64,000 nt of DNA from a bacterium (lineage in GTDB: Bacteria > SZUA-79 > Acidulodesulfobacterales > Acidulodesulfobacteraceae): contig JAJZJX010000001.1 in NCBI GenBank assembly GCA_021850985.1, forward strand, positions 121,389 to 185,388, given 5' to 3'. Below are positions 47,387 through 54,280 of the stretch, one piece after another; within the stretch, counting starts at the first letter, position 1; every line of letters starts with the position of its first letter. Under the pieces are notes generated by a model, which saw only the letters and a list, made by a program, of their open reading frames with translations, searched no databases and was not told the origin of the DNA. A program made the position numbers and the translations under genes.

Positions 47387-47902
47387 TTATGTTTCACGTG
47401 AAACAGATGAAATACTGAGAAATTTTTGCATTATTTCATGTTTTTCTTCTTGCGATAATTGCATATCCGCCATGTTGAACAATATCTGCTCTTCTTTATC
47501 AATATGTTCGGATAAAAGTTTAAAAAAAGCAAACCCGTCGTTTAAAATCGAATTAAATTCTTTAGTGGTTTGATAACTTTTAATTTTAGATTTAAATTCA
47601 GAGGAAATTTCTCTGCTCTGTTTATGTTCTAACAGCATTACATGAATAGGACCTGTTTCCGTTCCTATATATTTGCCGAGAACGGGGAACAGTCCGTCCT
47701 CTTCTTTTTTAAAATGGACTTCTAAGTCTTTGTCTATAAAAGCCGTTATTTCGTTAAGCTGGTTGATTAAGTTGTTTCTTAAGCCTTCAGAAGACACCCT
47801 GCCTATTTTTTTTAAATATTCTTCAAGGTTATTCAAGACGCTTCTAACGATTTCATGGTCGCTTTTTAAGGCGATAATAGGGTCTATTGATGAAGTTTCC
47901 AT
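47387..47902 (-). CDS. Hemerythrin-like cation-binding domain protein
   Basis: 171 residues of a four-helix bundle with iron ligands LKSDHEIVR, HFKKEEDGLFP, MLLEHKQSRE and HIDKEEQILFNMAD. It probably binds a diiron site and senses or stores O2 or NO. The start codon follows GGAG. The last codons (SVSRET) coincide with a perfect parS. It is oriented away from rsmG's start only by a 54-bp gap. Confidence 0.88.
   Translation of the reverse strand: METSSIDPIIALKSDHEIVRSVLNNLEEYLKKIGRVSSEGLRNNLINQLNEITAFIDKDLEVHFKKEEDGLFPVLGKYIGTETGPIHVMLLEHKQSREISSEFKSKIKSYQTTKEFNSILNDGFAFFKLLSEHIDKEEQILFNMADMQLSQEEKHEIMQKFLSISSVSRET
47390..47405. promoter_or_regulatory. parS centromere site 2
   Basis: TGTTTCACGTGAAACA, perfect. 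It overlaps the final codons and stop of the hemerythrin gene, 54 bp from rsmG. Confidence 0.93.
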
Positions 47903-48108
47903 TATAATATCTCCGCGCTATAAGTTTTTAACCATAAATAATTCCTATAAATAATAATACATCAAAGATTATATTCTATCAATACTAATTTCAAGGTAAT
48001 TAAATTAATTTTATTTATTTAAATTTTAATTCATTTTTGACGACAGGTTAAATTGTGGTATAATAAAAAATAATTTGTTAAAATTAATATTAACAGGGGT
48101 TAAAAAAA

Positions 48109-48558
48109 ATGGCTGAAGTACAGGGCTGCGAACTTCCCGAAGATTTATATTACGACGTAGAAAAAGATACGTGGGCAAAACCTTTAGGCGATAATATAGT
48201 TATGCTTGGCATGACGGATGTTGCGCAAACGCAGGCAGGAAAGATACTGCACGTTACTTTTAAAAAACTCGGCAGCATAGTTCAAAAAAGAGGAAATACC
48301 GCTACTATAGAAAGCGGAAAATGGGTAGGCCCTATTCCTTCTCCAGTATCAGGCGAAATAATTGAAGTAAACGAAGCGCTGCTGAAAGATCCTCTATTAT
48401 TAAATTTATCTCCTTATACCGATGCCTGGGTTTGCAAAGTTAAGGCTTCAGATATAAATGAATTAAAAACTCTGTTGACAGGGAAAGAAGCTGTAGAAAA
48501 ATACAGGGAAAAAATAATTAAAGAGCAGATTCAATGTATGAGATGTTCCAGCCAGTAA
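48109..48558 (+). CDS. GcvH-like lipoyl-domain protein
   Basis: 149 residues. The lipoyl domain reads TIESGKWVGPIPSPVSGEI; the lysine in ESGKW is the likely lipoylation site, as in GcvH (ESVKA). LNLSPYTDAWVCKV is also GcvH-like. A C-terminal extension ends IQCMRCSSQ with a C-x2-C. No glycine cleavage genes are nearby. It is followed by thiol and DsrE proteins, so a sulfur-transfer lipoate-binding role is possible. A TATAAT (about 48058) lies upstream with GGGG before the ATG. Confidence 0.75.
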   Translation: MAEVQGCELPEDLYYDVEKDTWAKPLGDNIVMLGMTDVAQTQAGKILHVTFKKLGSIVQKRGNTATIESGKWVGPIPSPVSGEIIEVNEALLKDPLLLNLSPYTDAWVCKVKASDINELKTLLTGKEAVEKYREKIIKEQIQCMRCSSQ

Positions 48559-48585
48559 TCACTTAAATATTACAAATTTTTTTTT

Positions 48586-48849
48586 ATGGAAAATAAAAAA
48601 CACGACGTAATACTTCTTGTTTCTAAATGGTGCGAGGAATGTGTTCCTGCGGATAACGCTTGGAAAAGATTGGCAGAAGAAAGAAAGGATTTTAACTATA
48701 GGTCTTTAGATGTTTCGGAACCTGAAGGCAGAAGGTTTTCTATCGAATTATATATAAGAAGCGTTCCTTCCACGCTAATTGACGGAAAACTTGCATTTGT
48801 AGGTATCCCTACTAAAGAGGAAGCTTCTGAATTATTAGATTTGTCTTAA
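48586..48849 (+). CDS. Thioredoxin-like protein with C-x2-C
   Basis: 87 residues. LLVSKWCEECVPADNAWKRL carries the redox motif C-x2-C after a typical beta strand, and SVPSTLIDGKLAFVG holds the cis-proline loop (VPST). It would be a small cytoplasmic thiol reductase or transfer protein. It begins 27 bp after the lipoyl protein, so an operon is likely. Confidence 0.8.
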   Translation: MENKKHDVILLVSKWCEECVPADNAWKRLAEERKDFNYRSLDVSEPEGRRFSIELYIRSVPSTLIDGKLAFVGIPTKEEASELLDLS

Positions 48850-48897
48850 AGCCGGAATTACTTGGAATAGGTGTTAAATAATTGATTTAATAAGAAA

Positions 48898-48935
48898 ATA
48901 TCTGCAAAAAAATTAATCTGACACCTTTTCCGAAG
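48898..48935. repeat. Half copy of the GGTGTCAG repeat
   Basis: ATATCTGCAAAAAAATTAATCTGACACCTTTTCCGAA matches the right arm of the 50826-50916 palindrome with a small change (TTAA for TAAA). Only one arm is present, so it is a remnant. Confidence 0.7.
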
Positions 48936-48975
48936 GTATTTATTTTAAGATTATTTGAAATTTTTGGAGGTTAAA

Positions 48976-49347
48976 ATGGCTAAAATAGCTATTATAGTTT
49001 TAGAAGGACCGGCACTTGAGGAGTCAGTTGCAAAAATAAGGCATGCTATGATTTATTCCAAAGAAATTAAATTATCCGGAAATGAAATAACGCTCATTTT
49101 TGACGGCAACGGTACAAAGTGGCTCGATATTATTTCAAACGAAACTTCTAAATTCGATTTTCTGAATAAACTCTTTAAAGAAATAACGGAAATGGGTATA
49201 GTGTATAAAGCATGCGGTTTTTGCTCCGCCAGGAAGGAAGTTAAAGAAAGCTTATCTGCAAAAAATATCCAGTTTTTATCTGAGTTTGAGGGACATCCGG
49301 ACGTTGGAAAGCTGATAAACGAGGGCTGGCAAATTATCGTTATTTAA
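48976..49347 (+). CDS. DsrE-family sulfur-relay-like protein
   Basis: The track starts at 48955; GGAGG before 48976 favours the ATG there (MAKIAIIVLEGP), giving 123 residues. MGIVYKACGFCSARKEV resembles the DsrE loop with the possible active cysteines C-G-F-C. It follows the thioredoxin-like gene and is followed at 19 bp by an HMA protein. A role in sulfur transfer is likely from the family but the partner is unknown. Confidence 0.75.
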   Translation: MAKIAIIVLEGPALEESVAKIRHAMIYSKEIKLSGNEITLIFDGNGTKWLDIISNETSKFDFLNKLFKEITEMGIVYKACGFCSARKEVKESLSAKNIQFLSEFEGHPDVGKLINEGWQIIVI

Positions 49348-49366
49348 CTCAAAAAGGTGATTAAAA

Positions 49367-49585
49367 ATGAAAAAAATAAAAATAGAAGTAGGCGGTATGA
49401 CTTGCGAGCATTGCGTAGCAAGGGTTAACAAATTTGTAAAAAACGTAAACGGCGTAAAAGACGTTAAAACTTCATTGAAGGAAAATAAATCTTATATCGA
49501 GACAAACGACGATGTTTCCGTTGATTCTATAAAATCGGCTATAGAAGATGCAGGGTATAAGCCAGGTAAATACGAAATTGGATAA
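49367..49585 (+). CDS. Small heavy-metal-associated (HMA) chaperone
   Basis: 72 residues, a single ferredoxin-like HMA domain with GGMTCEHCVARVNKFVKNV (metal-binding C-x2-C). Its sequence is close to the HMA domain of MerA in this window. It has no signal peptide, so it is a cytoplasmic metal carrier of CopZ type, for Cu, Hg or both. AAAGGTG precedes the ATG. Confidence 0.85.
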   Translation: MKKIKIEVGGMTCEHCVARVNKFVKNVNGVKDVKTSLKENKSYIETNDDVSVDSIKSAIEDAGYKPGKYEIG

Positions 49586-49605
49586 AGCTTATTAACTAAC
49601 ATTGT

Positions 49606-50178
49606 CTATAAATTCAGTAAGTAATTTTTAAGATTATGAAAACAGTCTTTAAGTAATTCTTCGCTTTGAGATGACTTAGAAAGCATAATGCAGCCTTCGA
49701 ACGAGCCTATTATGAAACTTGCAACGCTTTTTACGTCGGTCTTTTTATCTATTATTTTTTTTGTTACGGCGTTTTCTAAAGCTTTCTCTATATAACCATG
49801 CCATAAATTTATTACTTCGTTTATATATTTAGCCAAAATCTCATCTTTTGCAGACAGTTCAAGCATTAAATTGCCGACCGGACAGCCGTTTTTTGCTAAT
49901 CTTTTGCCGTTTTTACGATAAATTTCGTCGATAACTTTAATTATTGCGGAAATCGGGTTTTCGGCATTGCTTATGCCGCTCCAATTATCAGAATAAGCGG
50001 GTTTAATGACTTCTTCTATTACTGCGGCGGCAATATCTCTTTTTGATTTAAAGTGATAATAAACACACCCTTTGGTAGCATTAATTTTATCCAGTATATC
50101 TTGAATGCCCATGCCTTCATAGCCTTTTTCTAAAAGAAGGCTGTATGCGGCATCTATTATTTCTTCTCTTTTAAGCAA
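49606..50178 (-). CDS. TetR/AcrR-family repressor
   Basis: 190 residues. The N-terminal helix-turn-helix reads REEIIDAAYSLLLEKGYEGMGIQDILDKINATKGCVYYHFKSKRDI, the TetR signature. The ligand domain is variable and gives no clue. It is convergent with the HMA gene and lies downstream of a DsrE-type gene that carries a TetR-like operator at 50703. Confidence 0.9.
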   Translation of the reverse strand: MLKREEIIDAAYSLLLEKGYEGMGIQDILDKINATKGCVYYHFKSKRDIAAAVIEEVIKPAYSDNWSGISNAENPISAIIKVIDEIYRKNGKRLAKNGCPVGNLMLELSAKDEILAKYINEVINLWHGYIEKALENAVTKKIIDKKTDVKSVASFIIGSFEGCIMLSKSSQSEELLKDCFHNLKNYLLNL

Positions 50179-50191
50179 TTTTAATTTCCTA

Positions 50192-50296
50192 AAAACGGCT
50201 AATCCGTTTTAAATTTTAATTATAAATTTTTATATTAAACGCATATTGCTATTGTTATAATTCCTTAATTTTATAATTATATGCGGATTAGCCGTT
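50192..50296. repeat. Inverted repeat around the TetR start region
   Basis: AACGGCTAATCCG (50194-50206) pairs with CGGATTAGCCGTT (50284-50296), 77 bp apart; the left part is itself a palindrome AAAACGG-CTAAT-CCGTTTT (50192-50210). It spans the gap between the DsrE-type gene's stop and tetR's start. It might be a regulatory or terminator structure. Confidence 0.5.
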
Positions 50297-50304
50297 AAAA
50301 TAAA

Positions 50305-50655
50305 CTAAAAAGTTATGGGCTGATATCCGTCTGCCATAAATCCGGCTATTGCCTGTCCTACGTGAACGAGTTCCATTTTCTTGCTTGTTAAAATAGGGGC
50401 TATCCCGTATCCTTCGGCTATGGCAACGCAAGCCTGAGGAACGATATTATTTGCGAGAACCTGATCGTAGGCTTCAAGTATTTCTTTGTCATCCGTTTTT
50501 GCGATAAATTCTTCTCCTGGACCAAAAAATACGAGTTTCACGTCTTCAAAAGCCCCGCCGTTTTTTGTTCTCCATGCAAAATTAAGTCCTACTTTAACTT
50601 TTGCCGAATCGTTGCCGCCCGATAAAATAATTACTAAAGCTTTTGCTTTCGACAT
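50305..50655 (-). CDS. DsrE-family protein
   Basis: The track begins at 50709, but its first 18 residues run through an operator; AAGGAGG at 50670 or so favours the ATG at 50655 (MSKAKALVIILSGGND). That gives 116 residues with the DsrE fold. The C-terminal part (IVPQACVAIAEGYGI...VGQAIAGFMADGYQPITF) is typical of the group. One central cysteine (PQACVAI) is the likely functional residue. It is the target of the operator-controlled promoter at 50703-50756. Confidence 0.8.
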   Translation of the reverse strand: MSKAKALVIILSGGNDSAKVKVGLNFAWRTKNGGAFEDVKLVFFGPGEEFIAKTDDKEILEAYDQVLANNIVPQACVAIAEGYGIAPILTSKKMELVHVGQAIAGFMADGYQPITF

Positions 50656-50702
50656 AATAAATCCTCCTTTAATGAATGATAATAATTTTATTTTAAGGCG
50701 GT

Positions 50703-50756
50703 AATACAAACATACCGACCAGTTTGTATTTTATAACAGTAATATAAAAATGTCAA
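50703..50756 (-). promoter_or_regulatory. Promoter with TetR-type operator for the DsrE gene
   Basis: On the minus strand TTGACA (50756-50751), 17 bp, TAAAAT (50733-50728). The palindrome AATACAAAC-10 bp-GTTTGTATT (50703-50730) lies over the expected start of transcription, the position of a TetR-family repressor site. The neighbouring tetR gene is the obvious candidate regulator. Confidence 0.75.
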
Positions 50757-50825
50757 ATTAATTTCCTTAATCCTGCAATAGAAAATATTTATTAATTTCT
50801 TTATCAGGTTAAGCAAAGTATGAGA

Positions 50826-50916
50826 GGAAAAGGTGTCAGATTTTATTTTTTTGCATGCGAAATAGTTCGAATAACAAAAAAATATCTGCAAAAAAATAAA
50901 ATCTGACACCTTTTCC
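50826..50916. repeat. Large perfect palindromic repeat, GGTGTCAG family
   Basis: GGAAAAGGTGTCAGATTTTATTTTTTTGCA (from 50826) and its exact inverse TGCAAAAAAATAAAATCTGACACCTTTTCC (50887-50916), about 29-30 bp per arm with a 32-bp spacer. Single arms recur at 23029, 34437 and 48898. No ORF is inside. It looks like a complete non-autonomous palindromic element. Confidence 0.88.
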
Positions 50917-50958
50917 GAAAATAGGTTAACAAATATAAAATATGGAGTTCAAAATAAT

Positions 50959-51001
50959 TCCCTAACCGCTTTATTGAAATAAATAGAAAAACGGTTAGGG
51001 A
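50959..51001 (-). terminator. Terminator at the end of the peptide operon
   Basis: TCCCTAACCG (51001-50992 on the minus strand) pairs with CGGTTAGGGA (50968-50959), 23-nt loop, followed by AATTATTTT. It lies about 26 nt after the readthrough stop of peptide A1. Confidence 0.65.
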
Positions 51002-51011
51002 GTTTTTAATC

Positions 51012-51044
51012 AAACGCAAACTGCGCTTATTTGCACTCCTTTCA
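51012..51044 (-). promoter_or_regulatory. Candidate bacterial SECIS hairpin after the TGA of peptide A1
   Basis: After TGA (51044-51042) and AAG, GAGTGCAAA (51038-51030) pairs with TTTGCGTTT (51020-51012) in 9 pairs including three G-U, leaving a 9-nt loop TAAGCGCAG. The loop begins about 12 nt after the TGA, close to the usual apical-loop distance of bacterial SECIS elements. The loop sequence does not show the E. coli GGUC motif, so this is suggestive only. Confidence 0.45.
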
Positions 51045-51146
51045 GGAATAGCAAGAATCCTTTAAGCCGTAATCTTTGTTAATTAATGAATAAAATTCTT
51101 CTGCCTGAATTTCTGCAAACATTGGCGCATCATACACTTTTTTCAT
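51027..51146 (-). CDS. RiPP precursor peptide A1, predicted to contain selenocysteine
   Basis: Not in the ORF track. ATG at 51146 follows a strong AGGAGGTGAC. The conserved leader reads MKKVYDAPMFAEIQAEEF and the C-terminal end reads DSCYS-TGA-KECK-TAA. Read through as selenocysteine the peptide is 39 residues, the same length as A2 and A3, and TGA falls at position 35, which is Cys in both. Cys32 and Cys38 are also matched. If TGA were a stop the peptide would be 34 residues and lose two of the three core positions. It starts 18 bp after pqqD. The function of the product is unknown. Confidence 0.8.
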
Positions 51147-51164
51147 AAAAGTCACCTCCTTTTG

Positions 51165-51425
51165 TTATTCGTTATCATAAATGTATTTTTTGCTTAAAAG
51201 CTTTTGAATCAAGGCTTCGAAGTCTTTTTTCGCTTCCTGCTCCGTTACGTTAAATTCCTGCATTATCGTTGACAATATGTTTTCGTTCGTTGTGCGTCCG
51301 TCGCATAAGGATAAGATTTTATAAGATATTTCGTTAAGCTTATAAATATCGCCGGTTGCGTTATCAAAAAAAATATAGTACGTTTCGTCTTGTTTGATAG
51401 ACACTGTATCCGAAAGTTTTAGCAT
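51165..51425 (-). CDS. PqqD-like peptide-recognition protein
   Basis: 86 residues of the PqqD/RRE fold: VSIKQDETYYIFFDNATGDIYKLNEISYKILSLCDGRTTNENIL, then EFNVTEQEAKKDFEALIQKLLSKKYI. In RiPP pathways such domains bind the leader and present the core to the radical SAM enzyme. It begins 28 bp after the rSAM stop and is followed by precursor A1. AAAGGAATG precedes the ATG. Confidence 0.88.
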   Translation of the reverse strand: MLKLSDTVSIKQDETYYIFFDNATGDIYKLNEISYKILSLCDGRTTNENILSTIMQEFNVTEQEAKKDFEALIQKLLSKKYIYDNE

Positions 51426-51453
51426 TTCATCATTCCTTTTAAAAATTATATTT

Positions 51454-52470
51454 TTATATCCAGCACTGAGGATCTTTTGAATTTAAATCGTGATTATAAT
51501 AATAGCTTATGGCTTTGCATCCGCCGCATCTATCGGAATGAGAACAGCCTGCACATTCGTTTTTTCCGCTCCTTTTCCTTAAATTCCATAAAATATCGGA
51601 ATTATACCATATCTTAAATAATCCGTCCGTTAAAATATTTCCAAGCGGAAGAAAAAGCCTTCTGCAAGGAAGCAGAGTTCCATCATGCATTATACATAGG
51701 GAAGATAAACCGATAGGGCAATATCCGCCGGCATTTTCGTCTATCAGGTTCCATAACGGGCGCGACGTCGAAAGTTTAGTATTTCTATTTTTAAATTCTA
51801 TTTTTGATTTTTCGTAAACATCAAAATATATTTTTTTTAAATCTTTAGCTTCAATAAAAAATTCTTCTTTTTCCTTATCGTTCATTGTGGTCATTCTTTC
51901 TACCGTCAGTGCGTCTATATCAAGCGAAGCTGCCAATTCCGGCATTTTAGAGGCTGATGCGGCATTTTTTTTATGAAGCGTAAACATCAAAACGGTTTTT
52001 ATTCCCGAATTTTTTAACATTGCAACCGCGCTTACCGTTTTTAAAAACGCCCCATCCCCTCTTATTGCATCATGCGTTTTTTCATCGTGTCCGTCAAGCG
52101 ATACTTGAATTTCGGATAATTTTTTATAAGTTTTCAGTTTTTCGATTAACTCATCATTAATTAAAGTTCCGTTTGTCAGAACGGCGATATTTTTAAAATT
52201 ATCCGAATTTTCGATTAAATCTATTAAATAAAAAAGTCCTTCCGGTTTTAAAAAAGGCTCCCCTCCGGTCAGAGAAACGTAGCATTTCATATTCCATTTA
52301 GCCATTGCTTCGTCTAATTTTTTAAATATAGCGTTAAGAATATCGAAATCGATGTTTTTATTGTTGTATCCGTTTTGATAGCAATGTTTGCATCTTAAAT
52401 TGCAGGAATCTATAAAATGCCATTGCACATAAAATTCATTGTCCGTTTTTTTATTATTATAAGCATCCAT
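51454..52470 (-). CDS. Radical SAM/SPASM peptide maturase
   Basis: The track start (52485, TTG) lies in the -10 box; the ATG at 52470 (MDAYNNKKTDNEF) is better, giving 338 residues. The SAM cluster motif is CNLRCKHCY, then SLTGGEPFLKPEG. The SPASM domain has CPIGLSSLCIMHDGTLLPC, CAGCSHSDRCGGC and a terminal CWI, room for two auxiliary clusters. It should modify the Cys/Sec core peptides, for example by thioether or other crosslinks. A TATAAT lies 6 nt before the ATG, so transcription from an internal promoter would be leaderless. Confidence 0.88.
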   Translation of the reverse strand: MDAYNNKKTDNEFYVQWHFIDSCNLRCKHCYQNGYNNKNIDFDILNAIFKKLDEAMAKWNMKCYVSLTGGEPFLKPEGLFYLIDLIENSDNFKNIAVLTNGTLINDELIEKLKTYKKLSEIQVSLDGHDEKTHDAIRGDGAFLKTVSAVAMLKNSGIKTVLMFTLHKKNAASASKMPELAASLDIDALTVERMTTMNDKEKEEFFIEAKDLKKIYFDVYEKSKIEFKNRNTKLSTSRPLWNLIDENAGGYCPIGLSSLCIMHDGTLLPCRRLFLPLGNILTDGLFKIWYNSDILWNLRKRSGKNECAGCSHSDRCGGCKAISYYYNHDLNSKDPQCWI

Positions 52471-52546
52471 AATTAAATTATACAATAGATTTTAAAATTT
52501 TCTATTCTTTTTGCCAAAGTAAAATTTAGTATGCCACCGCATAAAT

Positions 52547-52583
52547 ATAAAATCAACGCCTTTAAATAAGACGTTGATTTTAT
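52547..52583 (-). terminator. Attenuator hairpin between precursor A2 and the maturase
   Basis: ATAAAATCAACG / CGTTGATTTTAT, a perfect 12-bp stem with a 13-nt loop, just after the A2 stop (52604). A partial terminator here would make peptide mRNA more abundant than maturase mRNA. Confidence 0.55.
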
Positions 52584-52603
52584 GGAAATTTAAATTTTTA
52601 AAT

Positions 52604-52723
52604 TTAAAAACAAGCTCTGCAGGTGCGGCATGAATTTGCGTCTCTATAACTTTTCATAATAATGCGATTAAATTCTTCCGCTGAAATTTCTTTAAATAAC
52701 GGTATTTCATATATGCTTTTCAA
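52604..52723 (-). CDS. RiPP precursor peptide A2 (C-x2-C-x2-C core)
   Basis: Not in the track. TTG at 52723 follows AGGGGGTG and 39 codons run to TAA. The leader KSIYEIPLFKEISAEEF matches A1 and A3. The core end reads NSCRTCRACF with Cys at 32, 35 and 38. Other start codons upstream are out of frame. It is 37 nt after the Spy-like gene. No hydrophobic export sequence is present. Confidence 0.82.
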   Translation of the reverse strand: MKSIYEIPLFKEISAEEFNRIIMKSYRDANSCRTCRACF

Positions 52724-52759
52724 TTCGATTCACCCCCTTTTCTTTTATTATTTTATATT

Positions 52760-53380
52760 TTATGGATAAGTAGGGTATGACACATTGACAACAGGCCAAT
52801 TAATTAACATTTTGCGTAAACGGTTTTTTTGCTGCGCTGTCAGTATCCGCATAGCATCAATGTGTGCGCTAATAATTTTTTCTCCCACTATTTTTTCTGT
52901 ATTTTCAAATATCTTTTCGTATTTTATTAATTTGCTTTTACTTGGATTGTTTTTCAAGACCTCCATATAAAACATTTTTCTTGATTTGTTTAAAGTATTT
53001 ATTAAAGGGACACTTTCCCTTAGCACTTTTTTTACTATCATAGCTTCCTGTTTTATCTGATTAGAGTTTAGTTTTAAAATTTTACTATTCATAAACATCA
53101 AATGTGCACCTGGATATGTCTTATAAAAGAAGGGCATAATCAATATCGCATGGATGTAAGGCTGCCAAAACGGTATCAACCTGTGTATCTTCATTAAAGT
53201 AGATCTATTTATAAGCTTATTCATTAAAGTGCTTTTTTTTCCGGCCATTGCCGCGTTATGACCTGTTGGCATATTGTTTCCGCATGGATTTTTCATCATT
53301 GCAAAACTTGATTGTGTAATGCCGAAACTTATAAAAATTAGTAAAAGCAGCAATAAGAAGGGATAATTTTTTTTAATCAT
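52760..53380 (-). CDS. Secreted Spy/CpxP-like protein in the peptide operon
   Basis: The track starts at 53389; the ATG at 53380 has the better distance to AGGAG. 206 residues with a signal peptide (FLLLLLLIFISFGITQSSFA). The mature start has MKNPCGNNMPTGHNAAM, which echoes the NPCGN repeat of the peptide at 54611. The C-terminal helices and LTAQQKNRLRKML recall the LTxxQ motif of Spy/CpxP periplasmic metal-stress chaperones. The similarity is modest. It lies between precursors A3 and A2. Confidence 0.6.
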   Translation of the reverse strand: MIKKNYPFLLLLLLIFISFGITQSSFAMMKNPCGNNMPTGHNAAMAGKKSTLMNKLINRSTLMKIHRLIPFWQPYIHAILIMPFFYKTYPGAHLMFMNSKILKLNSNQIKQEAMIVKKVLRESVPLINTLNKSRKMFYMEVLKNNPSKSKLIKYEKIFENTEKIVGEKIISAHIDAMRILTAQQKNRLRKMLINWPVVNVSYPTYP

Positions 53381-53413
53381 AATCAACATCTCCTATTATT
53401 AATCATTAACATT

Positions 53414-53478
53414 AATTAATTCATTCAGCCTACTTATAATCCTGCATATTGAAAAAATGAAGGCTGAATGAATTAATT
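53414..53478 (-). terminator. Long hairpin after precursor A3
   Basis: AATTAATTCATTCAGCCT and its exact inverse (53414-53431, 53461-53478), 18-bp arms and a 29-nt loop, beginning 14 nt after the A3 stop. It is probably a terminator or RNA-stabilising stem that raises A3 over the downstream genes. Confidence 0.6.
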
Positions 53479-53491
53479 GAAGCTAATCTGT

Positions 53492-53611
53492 TTACTTGCA
53501 AGATTTACAAGAACAGCAAGAATTTTTTATTTCATGACATTCCATAATTAAACCGGTAAATTCTTCCGCTGAAATTTCATAAAATAATGGAATTTTGTAG
53601 GTTTTTTTCAT
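53492..53611 (-). CDS. RiPP precursor peptide A3 (C-x2-C-x2-C core)
   Basis: Not in the track. ATG at 53611 follows AGGAGGTGA. 39 codons. The leader MKKTYKIPLFYEISAEEF is nearly identical to A2. The core end reads NSCCSCKSCK with Cys at 32, 33, 35 and 38, plus Cys25. It lies between the DsrE-like secreted protein and the Spy-like protein. It supplies the alignment that makes the A1 TGA stand out. Confidence 0.83.
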   Translation of the reverse strand: MKKTYKIPLFYEISAEEFTGLIMECHEIKNSCCSCKSCK

Positions 53612-53636
53612 AAATTTCACCTCCTTATTTTTAAAT

Positions 53637-54107
53637 TTACATTGCAATTAAAAATGTATAACCTTCTTTAATTTTTTTTAAAATTTGTAAAGTTCCGCTG
53701 GGAATTATTTTTATAAAATGCGGTATATTTTTGGGATTCACGCCGTTTAGCATTAAGGCGTTGCCGCTGATCCTGAAACTTACGCCTTTGCTTCTAAGAA
53801 AATTAAGTAAACGATTGTGTTCCGTATGTGAAACGGTTAAAAACTTTACGACGGGTCCATAAAAAACTATCTGTATTGAATATTTTTTGCCTTCCGATTT
53901 AAGGTACCTTATTGCATGTTCCGCATTTAACATGGAAATTCCTAACTGTTGTCCTGGCATATTGACGCCGGCGACTATCTTTACGGGTTTATTATAGTTT
54001 CTATAAAACCCGCCGTAGTTAGAATTTTGTCCGGCGAACGCGGAAACAGAGCTAAAACCTAAAATAAGAATCGAAGCGGCTATTATAAAAAAATTAATCT
54101 TAAACAT
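53637..54107 (-). CDS. Secreted DsrE-like protein, first gene of the peptide operon
   Basis: The track starts at 54113; the ATG at 54107 (MFKINFFIIAASILILGFSSVSAFA) has the better spacing to AGGAG. 156 residues with a signal peptide. The mature part has a DsrE/F-like pattern (VKIVAGVNMPGQQLGISMLNAEHAIRYL, FYGPVVKFL, GVSFRISGNALMLNG). The usual catalytic cysteines of DsrE are missing. Its gene precedes A3 by 25 bp, so a link to the peptide product is likely. Confidence 0.65.
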   Translation of the reverse strand: MFKINFFIIAASILILGFSSVSAFAGQNSNYGGFYRNYNKPVKIVAGVNMPGQQLGISMLNAEHAIRYLKSEGKKYSIQIVFYGPVVKFLTVSHTEHNRLLNFLRSKGVSFRISGNALMLNGVNPKNIPHFIKIIPSGTLQILKKIKEGYTFLIAM

Positions 54108-54280
54108 AAGCATAATCTCCTTTATTATTTTTTATTTTTAAACATTGCAATATAATGATATATTATTATTCATATTATAAATTATTTAAAAAAAATCCTG
54201 TCACGCAAGAGACATTTTTTTAAATTTATTATAGTTATAATATAAATTATTATAAATCAATTTCAGCAAGGAGGTTTAAA

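Noticed and set aside
50688-50909. Minus-strand ORF of 73 residues
   Set aside because: It runs through the TetR operator, the promoter and the 50826 palindrome and resembles no protein.
51042-51146. Peptide A1 as a 34-residue product ending at the TGA
   Set aside because: The in-frame codons after TGA restore the exact 39-residue length and the last conserved Cys of A2 and A3, which a true stop would not need to do.
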